Source: Stramonita haemastoma
Taxonomy: Eukaryota > Mollusca > Gastropoda > Neogastropoda > Muricidae
Direction: 5' to 3'
NCBI GenBank assembly: GCA_030674155.1
Contig: CM060334.1
Coordinates: 26,130,537 to 26,194,536, forward strand
Length of the DNA: 64,000 nt
Positions 42,490-64,000 of the stretch are shown in pieces. Below the pieces are notes generated by a model. That model was given only the letters and a program-made list of their open reading frames with translations, was not told the origin of the DNA and searched no databases. Numbering within the stretch: position 1 is the first letter of the stretch; the number at the start of each line of letters is the position of its first letter. Position numbers and translations under genes: made by a program.

Positions 42490-43210
42490 GAAAAAGTACT
42501 TAGAAGGAAATTCTCTTAGTATTTCTAAGTAGCGCTAAATTAATCTGACTTTGCTGATGACTTCAGTCTTAGAAATCAAATAGGAAGCGTGTGTTGACCA
42601 CTTTTCTGAAAGATTCTTCACTTAAGTAGAAAATAAGTCTACCTTCTTCATCTTAGATGGTGAAGATTAATTAATATCTTTAGAAAAAAAAAACTAAAAT
42701 GGTTGGGAAAGTGAGTCTTTACAAATGGAAATGGTTGTCAGTGAGGAATCAAAGCATGTTAAGAGAGTATTGTATGTTTTATGGTGACAGCGGTGAAGCA
42801 AAAGGAGTGGATTGGAGATGGTGTTGACTGGCAGAATATGATTGATTGTACCATAGTGACATTTTACTTCCCCTTTTCTGCTAGTCCATAGGTACGTGAA
42901 GTGATAGCTTTTTTTTATATTCTTATGGCTTGAATGTCTGAGCACATTTAAATTAATTTGTTGGGGGTGGGTGGTGGTGGTAGGGGAGATGGGGTTTTTG
43001 AGTGGGATGGGGTGTTGATGATTGTGTGCTTGAATCCTTGTTTTGCAACATGTAATCTTGAGGATACTGTGTTTTACAGTTTTGTAGTTTACTGTTTCTT
43101 GTGTGTGTGTTTGTTAAGTTCATTTTTTTACAATTTTAGTTTAATTTTTTTCACTCAAATGATACTTTCAGTGTCCTCACACAAGTGTGTGTGTTGTTTT
43201 TAGATTTAGT
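42490..43210. other. A/T-rich DNA, nothing recognised
   Basis: No gene or repeat family seen apart from a GGTGG-rich patch at 42960-43010. Confidence 0.4.
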
Positions 43211-43216
43211 GTTTTA

Positions 43217-43239
43217 AATGTGTGTGTGTGTGTGTGTGT

Positions 43240-43283
<44 letters not shown>

Positions 43284-43427
43284 GTGAAACAAAAAGAAGA
43301 GAGTATTTTAATTGTAAAAAAAAAAAAAAAAAAAAAGTACACTATAGTGTTTATAAAATAGATTTTGGTCATGAAGATTTTGAGTGTAATTTTTGAAAAA
43401 GCTACTCTCATTATTTTGTTTGTAAAA

Positions 43428-43507
<80 letters not shown>

Positions 43508-43640
43508 TAAAAAGAAGAGAGTGTTTAATTGTTTTTTTTAAAAAAGTACGCCATAGAGTTTATAGAGTTTTGATCATGAAGATTTGCAATGTAGCTTTTG
43601 AAAAGTTTACTCTCTGATTATCTTGTGTTGTAAAGTTGTT
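43217..43640 (+). repeat. Tandem duplication of (GT)n plus ~150-bp flank
   Basis: Each unit has a GT tract, GAAA.AAAAAGAAGAGAGT, AAAAGTACRCYATAG, ATCATGAAGATTT or a variant, and a TACTCTC end. Units are about 43217-43425 and 43430-43635. Confidence 0.85.
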
Positions 43641-43793
43641 TGCTTTGTTGATTGTTGTTTGTTGAAATTTGAGAACTAAGGATATATTTTTTTTTAATCC
43701 ATTTTCAGTTTTTGTCATGAGTTTGCTATGTCTGTGACGACTGTCTGTCTGTCTCACTCTGAGAAAAGAGAGAGAGAGACTCAGAGAGACAGA

Positions 43794-43796
<3 letters not shown>

Positions 43797-43838
<42 letters not shown>

Positions 43839-43841
43839 CAC

Positions 43842-43880
<39 letters not shown>

Positions 43881-43899
43881 CACACACACACACACCACA

Positions 43900-43938
<39 letters not shown>

Positions 43939-44010
43939 CAACACGACACACCAACACACACAACACACACAACAGACGACGACACAGACGACACAGACAG
44001 ATAAGACACA

Positions 44011-44078
<68 letters not shown>
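43797..44078. repeat. (GACA)n then (CA)n block
   Basis: Ten GACA units followed by CA with CAACAC and GACGAC breaks. Confidence 0.95.
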
Positions 44079-44081
<3 letters not shown>

Positions 44082-44418
44082 GATAATGGTAACGATTACA
44101 AAGTTTAATTTTCTGAGTGTGATAAAATACAATGACTTCAAAAATATATCGATAAAGAAGAGAATAAAAAGGTAGCATCTAAGTGCTCACAAAAATATGC
44201 TCGAAAAAGAATTTGAAAAGATGTGAAATCAAAAGAACAGAAGAAGGAATGTAAAGCAACAGGAAGAAGAAAAACACTCAAGAACTAAGAAATAGACTAG
44301 GAGTAAGAGCAGAAAGAAAGTACAGTGGATATTGTGTTGCCAAAGTGGTAGTAGTAGAAGAGAGAAGAAGTAGTAAAACTAGAAACGATACTGACTAGTA
44401 CAGTAGTAGTACTATACC

Positions 44419-44420
<2 letters not shown>

Positions 44421-44460
<40 letters not shown>
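44421..44460. repeat. (GA)n microsatellite
   Basis: About 19 GA units. Confidence 0.93.
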
Positions 44461-44463
<3 letters not shown>

Positions 44464-44697
44464 TGTGTTATGTTTTTTTATTTTTTTATATGTAACATGT
44501 AAGTAAGAATGGATCAATAAGTACATGTAGCCATAAAGTTTGTTGATTGAAATCAGTTTTCATAAATCCATAAACTGTCACCCCTTCTGGTTCTAATTCT
44601 TGTCATAATGTGATAATGATTTCATTAGCCAAATAAAACAAACAAACAAACAAAAAAATCCCCCATTGGGATGTTTTGGGGCCTGTCAATTTAAAAT

Positions 44698-44965
44698 AGA
44701 CATCTCACCACTCTTCTGGACGACAGGCTCGAGCTAGAGAATTTCCCATTATTTCTTTTCCCGCTCTTTGGTTTACCTTTTCTGCCTCATTCCTTTTCTC
44801 CTTTTTACCTCCTTCTTGTCTATTTTCTTGGTCCATTCTCCCACCTTTTTTAAAAAAAAAAGAGTGAAAGTAACAGTTCTCTTTGACGCCATAGTTGAAT
44901 GCGCTGGACCTGACTCTGGGTGCTTATTCTGCAGTGAATACATTTTCGCTCATATGACAGGCAAC
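44698..44965 (+). repeat. Dispersed repeat F copy 4, diverged
   Basis: GAATTTCCCATT, the pyrimidine-rich centre, TTGGTCCATTCTCCCACC, GGTGCTTATTCTGCAGTG and CATATGAC in family order. Confidence 0.55.
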
Positions 44966-45689
44966 ATAGTTTCTGTCTGAACATTCAGTGAAAAAGAAGA
45001 GGAAAGGAAAAAAATATTAAACTGTTTCAGCATTCAGCATTCTTTCTCTACCTTGTACTTTTAGTTCTTGTAAAAAAAAGTAAATAAACACTCCATTGCC
45101 ATTCCACCTTTTCTTCCTTTTCTGCTTTCAGCTTGGGGGCTGTGGCCCTGTGCCATAAATGTGCGCCAGCTGTTGATCTATTTTTATGAGTAAATTAATT
45201 ACTGGCAGTTGTGGGAGGAATTTTTTTTATTATTTTTTACCCCATACCTCATCTTGTAGACAGTCCTCTTCCCTCTGCATGACATCATTTTTGTTGTGAG
45301 AGAGCAGTGGAATGGAGGATTGTTGTTTTTGAGTGTTCTTGGTTTGGTTATAACCAAAAGTGTTTCAGCCTTTTTTTGTGGAGGCCCTGTTTCTTGTTGT
45401 TAAACTGGAATTTTAGTGTTGTTTTTTTTTTTTGTTTTTTTTTCATTTCCAGGAAGAAAACAATCTTAGAATTTTAAACCTGCTTTTTGGTGTAAAAAAA
45501 AGGAAACCTACTTTTTGTGTCTAAACTATGTCAATCATAGATTTTGTTAATAAAGTAATATTTAGTAAGAGTAGTAACAGCTTCAGAAGCAGCAGTAGCA
45601 GTAGCTGCAGCAGCTGTAGTTTGATTTATTTTGCCATCCTGAAGTTGGAATGTGGCTATCTGAAATAAAATGGTAAGGAAAAAATCCAG

Positions 45690-45775
45690 TTGCATGAATA
45701 CATAAAAATCTCACCATTTGGTTAACCTTGGAGCTGTAGCTGAGGACCCCCCCCCCCCCCCAAAAAAAAAAAAAG
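45690..45775 (+). repeat. Dispersed repeat E copy
   Basis: AAATCTCACCATTTGGTTAA, CCTTGGAGCTGTAGCTGAGG and C/A homopolymers. Confidence 0.65.
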
Positions 45776-45779
45776 AAAA

Positions 45780-46980
45780 GTTATTGCATTAGTAGTACTA
45801 CTAGTATTCATGAATTAGTTATGATTTTGAGTTTTATTTTGATTTTTTATGGACCAGTTGGAACAGTTTGGTGTTTAGCTCTCAAAGTTTTGAAATTACA
45901 ATGAACTATTTATATTTCATCTTTGTTGTTGGAACAGTGTCTACTGTGGTAAAGATTCACTCACTGGGTAACCAGGCAGGACCATAAAGTTGCAAACATT
46001 GCCATGGAAAGGAGTGAAACATTGAATAGAGTGAAAATTGGTATTGATGATGTGGTTTTGCAGGCACATATTTTGCATTCTTTTGAACCCAGGGGAGAAA
46101 TTTGTTAAAGTTCTGTATTTGCTGTCATTATAGGCACATGCCTCATTATTATCATAATAATTAATATCACCACACCCATGAAACTATTGTTAACTGTTAT
46201 TCATCATTATTGTTGTTGTCGTCATTACTGTAGTTATCATTTTTGTCGAATGTTATCATTATCATGTTGTTGTGCTATTATTGTAATTTTACTGTTTTGG
46301 TTTATGTGGTTGCTGCTGTAAGAGTGGCAGTATCTATCCTGTTTTTAAAGTAAAAAGTATGTGATAAAAGTTTTTTTAAATAATCATTTTGTATATTATA
46401 TGTAATTATCTGTAGTAATATGTGTTTTACATTATTCAAGTGTCACCTTCATTATATCAGTGAAAAAGGAATGCATGCATGTACATATTCACATTGTTCA
46501 TTGATCAGATGACAACACTCTGGTGACAAATTGCTAGCAGGCCACTCTTCCTAGTGGCGAACGTGCTCTGCATGTCAAGTATCACATCAGTGATGGTTAA
46601 AATGATAACAGATAAGTGATCCCAGTAACACAGGATGAACATCGGGTAGAAACTTTATCTCTTCATCACCGGAAGAAAACACTTCGGCTGCTCAAGCATG
46701 ATAACAATGTAAACAAACAGTCGACGTAACAACAATCTGTTAGGTGACCCAGCATTAACTCAGGAATGCACATGTATTAAGAAAGTAAGGGAACACTTCC
46801 TGAAGATGTTAGTGGTATACTATGTATTCAGACAGACTGGTCTCCTTCTCAATTTGTAGGTTGCACCATGGAACAAAATAACTGCATGGAGAGGTTTCCG
46901 TATGCACTTGTCAGCATTACTGCTGCAGCTTCAAGTCTCCTGAGAGGCTTGCCAATACAACAACTAACTTGGTGGATAGA
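45780..46980. other. No gene or classified repeat seen
   Basis: A/T-rich with (ATT)/(GTT)-type trinucleotide patches near 46140-46310. Confidence 0.4.
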
Positions 46981-46983
46981 TAG

Positions 46984-46985
<2 letters not shown>

Positions 46986-47041
<56 letters not shown>
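46986..47041. repeat. (GT)n microsatellite
   Basis: About 27 GT units. Confidence 0.93.
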
Positions 47042-47042
<1 letters not shown>

Positions 47043-47044
47043 TG

Positions 47045-47970
47045 CTTACACTACAGAATACATGTTATACTTGCTTGCAGTAGTGAGTGAGCATTATTTT
47101 GTTGTATAATATACACCAAGTCAACGTTTAGTAAGCTGTGTGGTCAAATTTGTGTGAACAAGACTGAAGAGACAGTGTGTTTAAAAATATCAGTATTGTT
47201 TTTGCCCTGATGGTCAGAACAATCATTTCTGTGATTGTCATGCAATATGCAATATACACTATTATGCAGTAATAGTGATGGACTTGGGCTGACACTTCTT
47301 GCATGCATCTAGTCGTCTACAGTTCAGTAAATCTATACTCAAGTAGACTATGGACATGTATACTTTCACATTATACAAAGTAGACCATACTGGCTGTCAG
47401 ACACTCAGACATGAGTCATAGACAATGATCGAGACATACATTGTATTACTGTTTTGTAAGCATACACTGACACAGACTTGGGTATTTGACTTGTAATATA
47501 TGTGTAAATATCAGACATTTGTTTGTGTAGAGTTGATATATGCCTGAGCATCAGATATATTAAGCATTTTACTGCAGGTCCTTCCCTGTGATGTTCCATG
47601 GTACAGCATTTCCTGCTGTGGGGGTGGGTGGGGGCACTTTCACTAGTTTCAGACACTCAGAAGCATGACAGCAAAAGCTGACATCAAGGACTGAAGAGGG
47701 TTAAAGTAGTGTCATTTTGTGTGGTCCTTCGATTTTGCAGTGACCGCCCTGGTGTAACCCTTATAGTTGACTTGATGAGGGCATTGAGAATAGGAACAAC
47801 TGGATAGTTGAATCTACTTTTGATGTTTTAATTTGTAAATAATTGCATGGTTTTAATCAGAGCTTTAATTGTCAACAATGGTGATAGCGCTGAAATAGCT
47901 AGCAGTGTTAGCAGGGCTTTATATAGGTGGATGGAATTGACTTATAAAGCTGTAGAGCCTTTAAAGTTTG
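47045..47970. other. No gene or classified repeat seen
   Basis: Single-copy-looking A/T-rich DNA. Confidence 0.4.
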
Positions 47971-47972
47971 AG

Positions 47973-48260
47973 TAGGGCTGCCCATATGAGTATAATATCA
48001 GTAATGATCATATGGCAAAGTAGTTAAAGTGACTTTACCTAAATTGTGGTTGTCGGGGGAGGGGGGGGGATGTAGTATTGAATACGTGAAAATCTCACCA
48101 TAGGTGAACCTTAGAGAGCTCTAGCTGAGGAATGGGGTAAAAAAAAGTGCCAGCTTCTCATCATGTGTGTACAATCTCACAGTGATTCCCAGTTGTGATG
48201 AGTGAGAGACTGCCCAGGACTGGAAGTGTATTTTGAGTGATCCTCAAGACTCAGAATGCT
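47973..48260 (+). repeat. Repeat G copy interrupted by repeat E
   Basis: GGGCTGCCCATATGAG at the left and CAATCTCACAGTGATTCCCA with GAGTGATCCTCAAGACTC at the right belong to family G. Between them, 48085-48150 is family E (AAATCTCACCATAGGTGAAC). Confidence 0.55.
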
Positions 48261-49097
48261 CAAGGAGGGGAACGCCCAACAACGAGAAATGCTCTTTGAC
48301 ATCTAAGCATATAATTAAAAGTTGAAGGATACCAGCACATACATCCATGCATACATGCACACACGCACACATGCATGCATGTACACACGTTCACACACTC
48401 GCACACATAGTCATAAATATGCACACACATGCACACATGGTACATTGGTAGACCAACTGAGTGATAAAGTTAAATTATGTATCAAAATAAACAATTTTTA
48501 AAAATTATGCTAGCACATGCACTGATGCAAACATGCTTGGACATGCACATACATATATTTCTCATGCACACATGTGCATATAGGCAAACATATGCCTGCA
48601 CACATACATAAGTTAGCATCTCTTGCTGTATGTATCTTTTTGTATTCACAAACGTATTTTTTTCTTTTTAAACATGTATAGAAATTATTCAGTTTCAATC
48701 AGTTCATTGTGAGTTGTTGGGACATTTGTGGGTTGCAAGCATTTCTCAAAATGATCAAAAGATCTCTTGATTGCTATCATTGACCATTGTTATTCATACG
48801 GAAAAGACTGTTTCACCAACAGTCAAGACTGTTGTCATTGAAAGCGATGTCAGTGAAAATGACAAAAACTTGTCACTATCCTCGTTACTTGTAGCATTCA
48901 GTTCTTGTCTTTGTGCCTTGTAACGGGCCACCTTAACTTCTCCTGCCTCTTGACGTGTCTCAAGTTGTGGTTTCCTTCCGTGATATGGTGGTGTGGTGCT
49001 CGATCGTCTTGTTTAATGAATTGAGTGCTGTTCTTAGTCCTGAAGGGAAACTTGAGGAGAGCAGGGCGGGTGTTTGTGCTCTGTATGCATAACATCT

Positions 49098-49279
<182 letters not shown>

Positions 49280-49365
49280 TTGAAGATCTGATAAAGCTGC
49301 TTTTAAAAGTATGCATACTCTCGCACATGCTTATAAAGTTATATGCAGTCACACATTTTTTATCT

Positions 49366-49401
49366 ATAAGCACGCACGCACGCATGCACGCACGCACGCA
49401 C

Positions 49402-49485
<84 letters not shown>

Positions 49486-49500
49486 CACACACACTCGCTC
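49366..49500. repeat. (ACGC)n and (AC)n microsatellites
   Basis: ACGC units to about 49400, then AC with one CCCC break. Confidence 0.92.
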
Positions 49501-49862
49501 ACGCACACAATCACCCACAGTTTAGACACGAGTCAGTGGTTACACAGCAGTATCTATCTGGTTAGAGCTGATTGGCATGCCACGTTCCTTATGATACGAT
49601 TATTGTAAACATACCATATTGTGTCAGCATGAGAAACGAGGGGATCTTAAGGTGAGCCTAGGTAAGTGCACTCAGGTGGGACCTTGCCCTGTCGTCTCAC
49701 CTGCATGGAGATAGGGGTAAAGAGGTCACGCTTGCTTGAGCTCATTTGTCACTCGTTTGACGCTTACTTGCTCTTGCCTTTAGGAAAAAAGAATAAAAAA
49801 GAAGTAAGGTACAGGCTCTTGGTAAAAGATGAGTCCTTGTGATGGGAATCCCTTTTTTTCAG

Positions 49863-49864
<2 letters not shown>

Positions 49865-49929
<65 letters not shown>

Positions 49930-49997
49930 CACTGTTTGTGTGTGTGTGTGTGTTTGGGTGGCTGTCTGTGTCTGTGTCTGTGTCTGTCACTGTGTGT

Positions 49998-50062
<65 letters not shown>

Positions 50063-50140
50063 TTTTAGGGGTGTGTTTGGGTGGTGTGTGTGTTCACTGT
50101 TTTGGTGTGTGCGTGTTTGGGTGGCTGTGTGTGTGTGTGT
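49865..50140. repeat. (GT)n block with GTTTGGGTGGCTGT units
   Basis: Two GT runs and three longer repeats containing TGTTCACTGTTT or GTTTGGGTGG. Confidence 0.92.
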
Positions 50141-50144
50141 TTAT

Positions 50145-50465
50145 TTATTTATTTTTATGTTATTTATTTAATCTTTTATATCGAGGATAACAGAATAAGC
50201 AATCATGTGCTTTTTTTCATCCGGTCCCCGTGTGTATGCAGTTTTTGTAAATATTGTCATCTGTTCCCACCGGCACACGATGGCCTACTCTTACGAAAAG
50301 CAGAACAGGATTTAACGTGTGCGCAAGATGTTCTGCGTGCGTTCGCACACGGGGCCTCGGTTTAAAGTCTCATCCGAAGGACTTTTGGGGAGAGTAGAGT
50401 CAGCACTGATGTTAACTCCAGGAGAAAAATCTCCTCGACGGGACTCGAACCGGGTCGTCAAATTG

Positions 50466-50467
<2 letters not shown>
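50145..50467 (-). repeat. SINE-2 copy, young subfamily
   Basis: Antisense: ATCGAGGATAACAGAATAAG, GCAATCATGTGC, intact core and GGGACTCGAACCGGGTCGTC. Shares the CAGAATAAGCAATC variant with 53147 and 56607. Confidence 0.9.
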
Positions 50468-50507
<40 letters not shown>

Positions 50508-50520
50508 GTGTGTGTGTGAT
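50468..50520. repeat. (GT)n microsatellite
   Basis: Follows, and probably interrupts, the head of the SINE-2 copy. Confidence 0.9.
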
Positions 50521-50757
50521 GGGTGAGGGAGGTGGAATGGGGTGGGGAGGAATCTGTGTTTTTTGTGTCCTCTGAAACTTTGTTTATTTATAGTGAAGGG
50601 CATCAAAACAACTATATGATGAACTCTGTGTATTCATGTGTGCGCACATGCACCTGTATGCATATACGGTCTGTGTGTGTATGAGCTTAAATGTTCCAAA
50701 AAGGAAAGAATCCCAGAACTAAATCCAGTACTTTTACAAATTTTGCTTATGAATAAA

Positions 50758-51050
50758 CGCTGTAGTCTAGTGGTTAGGGCGTTGGACTCGTAATCTAAAG
50801 GTTGCGGGTTCGATCCCAGCTTTCGGCTATGGCGTTGTGCTCTTGGAAAAGGCACTTTACGGCTATTTTCTCACCCCACCCAGGTGTAAAAGGGGTACCA
50901 ACCTTGTGTTGGGGGTTAACCCTGCGATAGACTGGCGTCCTATCCAGGGGGGAGTCTATGACTCTCAGTCGCTTAACGCCACAGAAACCGGGATAAGCAC
51001 CGGCCTGATGAATCTTAGGCTCAGGACAGACTTTAACTTTAACTTTAACT
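50758..51050 (+). repeat. SINE-1 copy, full length
   Basis: CGCTGTAGTCTAGTGGTTAG through to a (ACTTTA)n 3' end with three units, which suggests a hexamer-type tail. Confidence 0.93.
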
Positions 51051-51059
51051 GTTGTGTGG

Positions 51060-52430
51060 GTATAGATCTATGCACATATGTAATTACCAGTGCTCCTAAT
51101 GACCTGTTTTGCATGCTGATGTGATGTTTACAGTAAATACTATCAAAAGTGTAAGAATGGTATACTTTGCGGTTGTTTTCCTTGCAATTTTATCAGATAG
51201 GTTAGATGAACTTTGAAAAAATGCAATTTAATTTCACGTTGTGATGGTTCAACAGGTTTTGCTCGCAGCTGCTATTTTGCTGGGATAGTTCAAGTCTAAA
51301 AAATGTGAATTTAATGTGACTTAGCAATAAGTTCACATGCTGGTTTAGAGGGGGAAAATGCATGTCTTGTAAATTTGTGTAATTTTGTGATTTTACTTTG
51401 CTTTTTCAGAAATTTAGAGGGAAAAAAAAGAGTAGTTAAGTGTGATTTTTAGAACGTTTTTTTTGCTATTTTACAGAAATTTTAGATGGTAGAATAGGCA
51501 TTTCTATCCACTTTTTTGGCGTTGTTTCAGATTGAAGGAGGAAATATTGGATGAAAGCAGACCAGAAGCAGACAGTGGATAAAGAAAGCCTGTCATCTTC
51601 ACTGCCTTGGATTCATGAGAAAGCTGTCTTCATACATGTATAGTAAATAGCATTCACATCACAGACGCTTGTAGCTTCCAAAATCTATAGATACGTTACG
51701 CCTTGTCAAGCAGTTCAGTGTTCTACAGTGGGTCTGTCCCTCACAGCGCGTCTGCCCAAGGTTCATCGACTCCTGTGGTCTGTGCTTGTTTGGAAGTGGT
51801 GTATGGGCTAATTGTTTCCACGTCTCACCTCTGCCCGTCCCTAGTGTGTGTCACCAAGGATTCCATGGGTTTGTTTATCTGCTTCGCTGAAGTGAGATTC
51901 TACTGTCTTCTGATTCACCCTGTTCAGGATTAATTGTGGTGCAGTTGGCCTGTAAACTGTGTGTGTACCAGCAAGCTGGGTTAAAATCACAAGTTTCGAA
52001 GTGGTTTGAAAAAGAGGAGTGATTGTAATGTTAAATTTTGTCACGTGTGAGTGTCTGGTGTAAATAACCTGACTTTGAACTATTTCAGTGGAAGGGGAAG
52101 AAAAGTGCAGAGCTCTCTGAGAACCTCGAAAATTGTAGCCCCCCCCCCCCCCCCCAAAAAAAAAAAAAAAAAGTGGCCATGCTGTGTTGCATTGGAGATG
52201 AAAGGTTTTCTGTATAGTTATTAAAGAGAAAGAGCTCTGTTACTATGAAAGAGGTCTTAGATGAAAAAATGTACAAGAACTTGTCATTTTGTGAACGTTG
52301 TTAATTAAACCATCTGTACAGTAGTTTGCAAGTGCAGTGCACTGAGTGAATTGATAAGCTGCCAGTGTGTGGATTTATGAGTTCTTTGGAAAAAGAAAAC
52401 AGGAAGAAAGTTTTAGTCGTTGTTTTTTTT
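51060..52430. other. Upstream region of MYO9, no coding exon seen
   Basis: Single-copy-looking DNA with a C/A homopolymer pair at 52140-52171. Probably promoter, 5' UTR or intron of MYO9; not resolvable by eye. Confidence 0.35.
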
Positions 52431-52439
52431 TAATAGTCT

Positions 52440-52651
52440 TCTGTTTTGTATACATTCATTCCTTGGATTACCAACTGTGCGCTGAAAACATTTAGTTTCA
52501 CTGGATTTTTTGACCGTGTTCAGAACTCTCTTGCCCCTTGGATTATCTGCCATGGAGTATGTGCCCTTGCCACCTGGCAGTGTAAGGAACACGTGGAGAA
52601 AAATGTCATCGAGGCTGCTGCTGGGACACCAGGAAGGGTGAAGGTTGCAGA
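52440..52651 (+). other. Probable MYO9 5' UTR
   Basis: Sequence running into the candidate MYO9 start codon. It has stop codons in the coding frame and at least one upstream out-of-frame ATG (52552). Whether it is preceded by an intron is not visible; a pyrimidine-rich acceptor-like site near 51530 (GTTTCAG) is one option. Confidence 0.4.
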
Positions 52652-63788
<11,137 letters not shown>

Positions 63789-63795
63789 GTTAGTG

Positions 63796-63852
63796 TGGTG
63801 TGGTGTGTGGTGTGATGTGGTGTGGTGTGTGGTGTGGTGTGGTGTGTTTGTG

Positions 63853-63932
<80 letters not shown>
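63796..63932. repeat. (GTGTG)n/(GT)n microsatellite
   Basis: GTGTGGTGTGGT units just after the MYO9 exon 5 donor, then GT. Confidence 0.93.
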
Positions 63933-63935
<3 letters not shown>

Positions 63936-63947
63936 AAATCTAAATCT

Positions 63948-64000
63948 ATCTATTTTGAAGAGAATGAATAAGCACTCATATGTTGTTGTTTTTTTATACA
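63948..64000 (-). repeat. SINE-2 copy, cut by window edge
   Basis: ATTTTGAAGAGAATGAATAAG then CACTCATATG and a T-run: the antisense 3' end of SINE-2. Confidence 0.7.

Overview
The window is nuclear DNA from an animal. Genes are split by long introns with GT/AG borders, tRNA-headed SINEs are abundant, and (GT)n, (GA)n and (CT)n tracts are very frequent. Gene content (a DLAARN-type tyrosine kinase, a class IX myosin, NDUFA13) fits a metazoan. The SINE and microsatellite landscape looks molluscan to me, probably a marine gastropod, but that is an inference. There is nothing prokaryotic, no CRISPR and no operon.

Three protein genes are supported. (1) Positions 162-13626 (+): the kinase end of a protein tyrosine kinase in five exons (162-304, 1993-2207, 4602-4744, 12030-12238, 13302-13626); its N-terminal part lies upstream of the window. 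(2) Positions 26383-31508 (-): a complete four-exon NDUFA13 (GRIM-19) gene, a subunit of mitochondrial complex I. (3) Positions 52652-63788 (+): the first five coding exons of an unconventional class IX myosin (MYO9), covering the N-terminal Ras-associating-like region and the start of the motor up to the P-loop; the gene runs off the right edge. Intron phases agree at every junction, except that the kinase has one surplus base in exon 2 and NDUFA13 lacks one base in exon 4. Both are probably assembly indels.

The rest is repeats. SINE-1 has a tRNA-Thr(CGU)-like head and is about 280 bp (eight copies). SINE-2 is about 350 bp with a different tRNA-like head (about a dozen, mostly on the minus strand). 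SINE-3 shares the SINE-2 core but has another head and tail. A fourth tRNA-related family, several unclassified dispersed families, three elements with inverted termini (7048-11789, 16441-16873, 28602-30135), two kinds of non-LTR retrotransposon tail and many minisatellites make up most of the remainder. About 32-52 kb holds no recognisable coding exon and may be promoter, 5' untranslated exons and introns of MYO9 or plain intergenic DNA.

The most unusual pattern is in the kinase gene. The acceptors of exons 3, 4 and 5 each sit at the end of tandemly duplicated acceptor-like sequence, two of them forming multi-copy minisatellites. The last codons of the gene also seed a fourth array in the 3' untranslated region. 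The three genes have unrelated functions (signalling, respiration, actin motor/Rho regulation), so I see no joint pathway.
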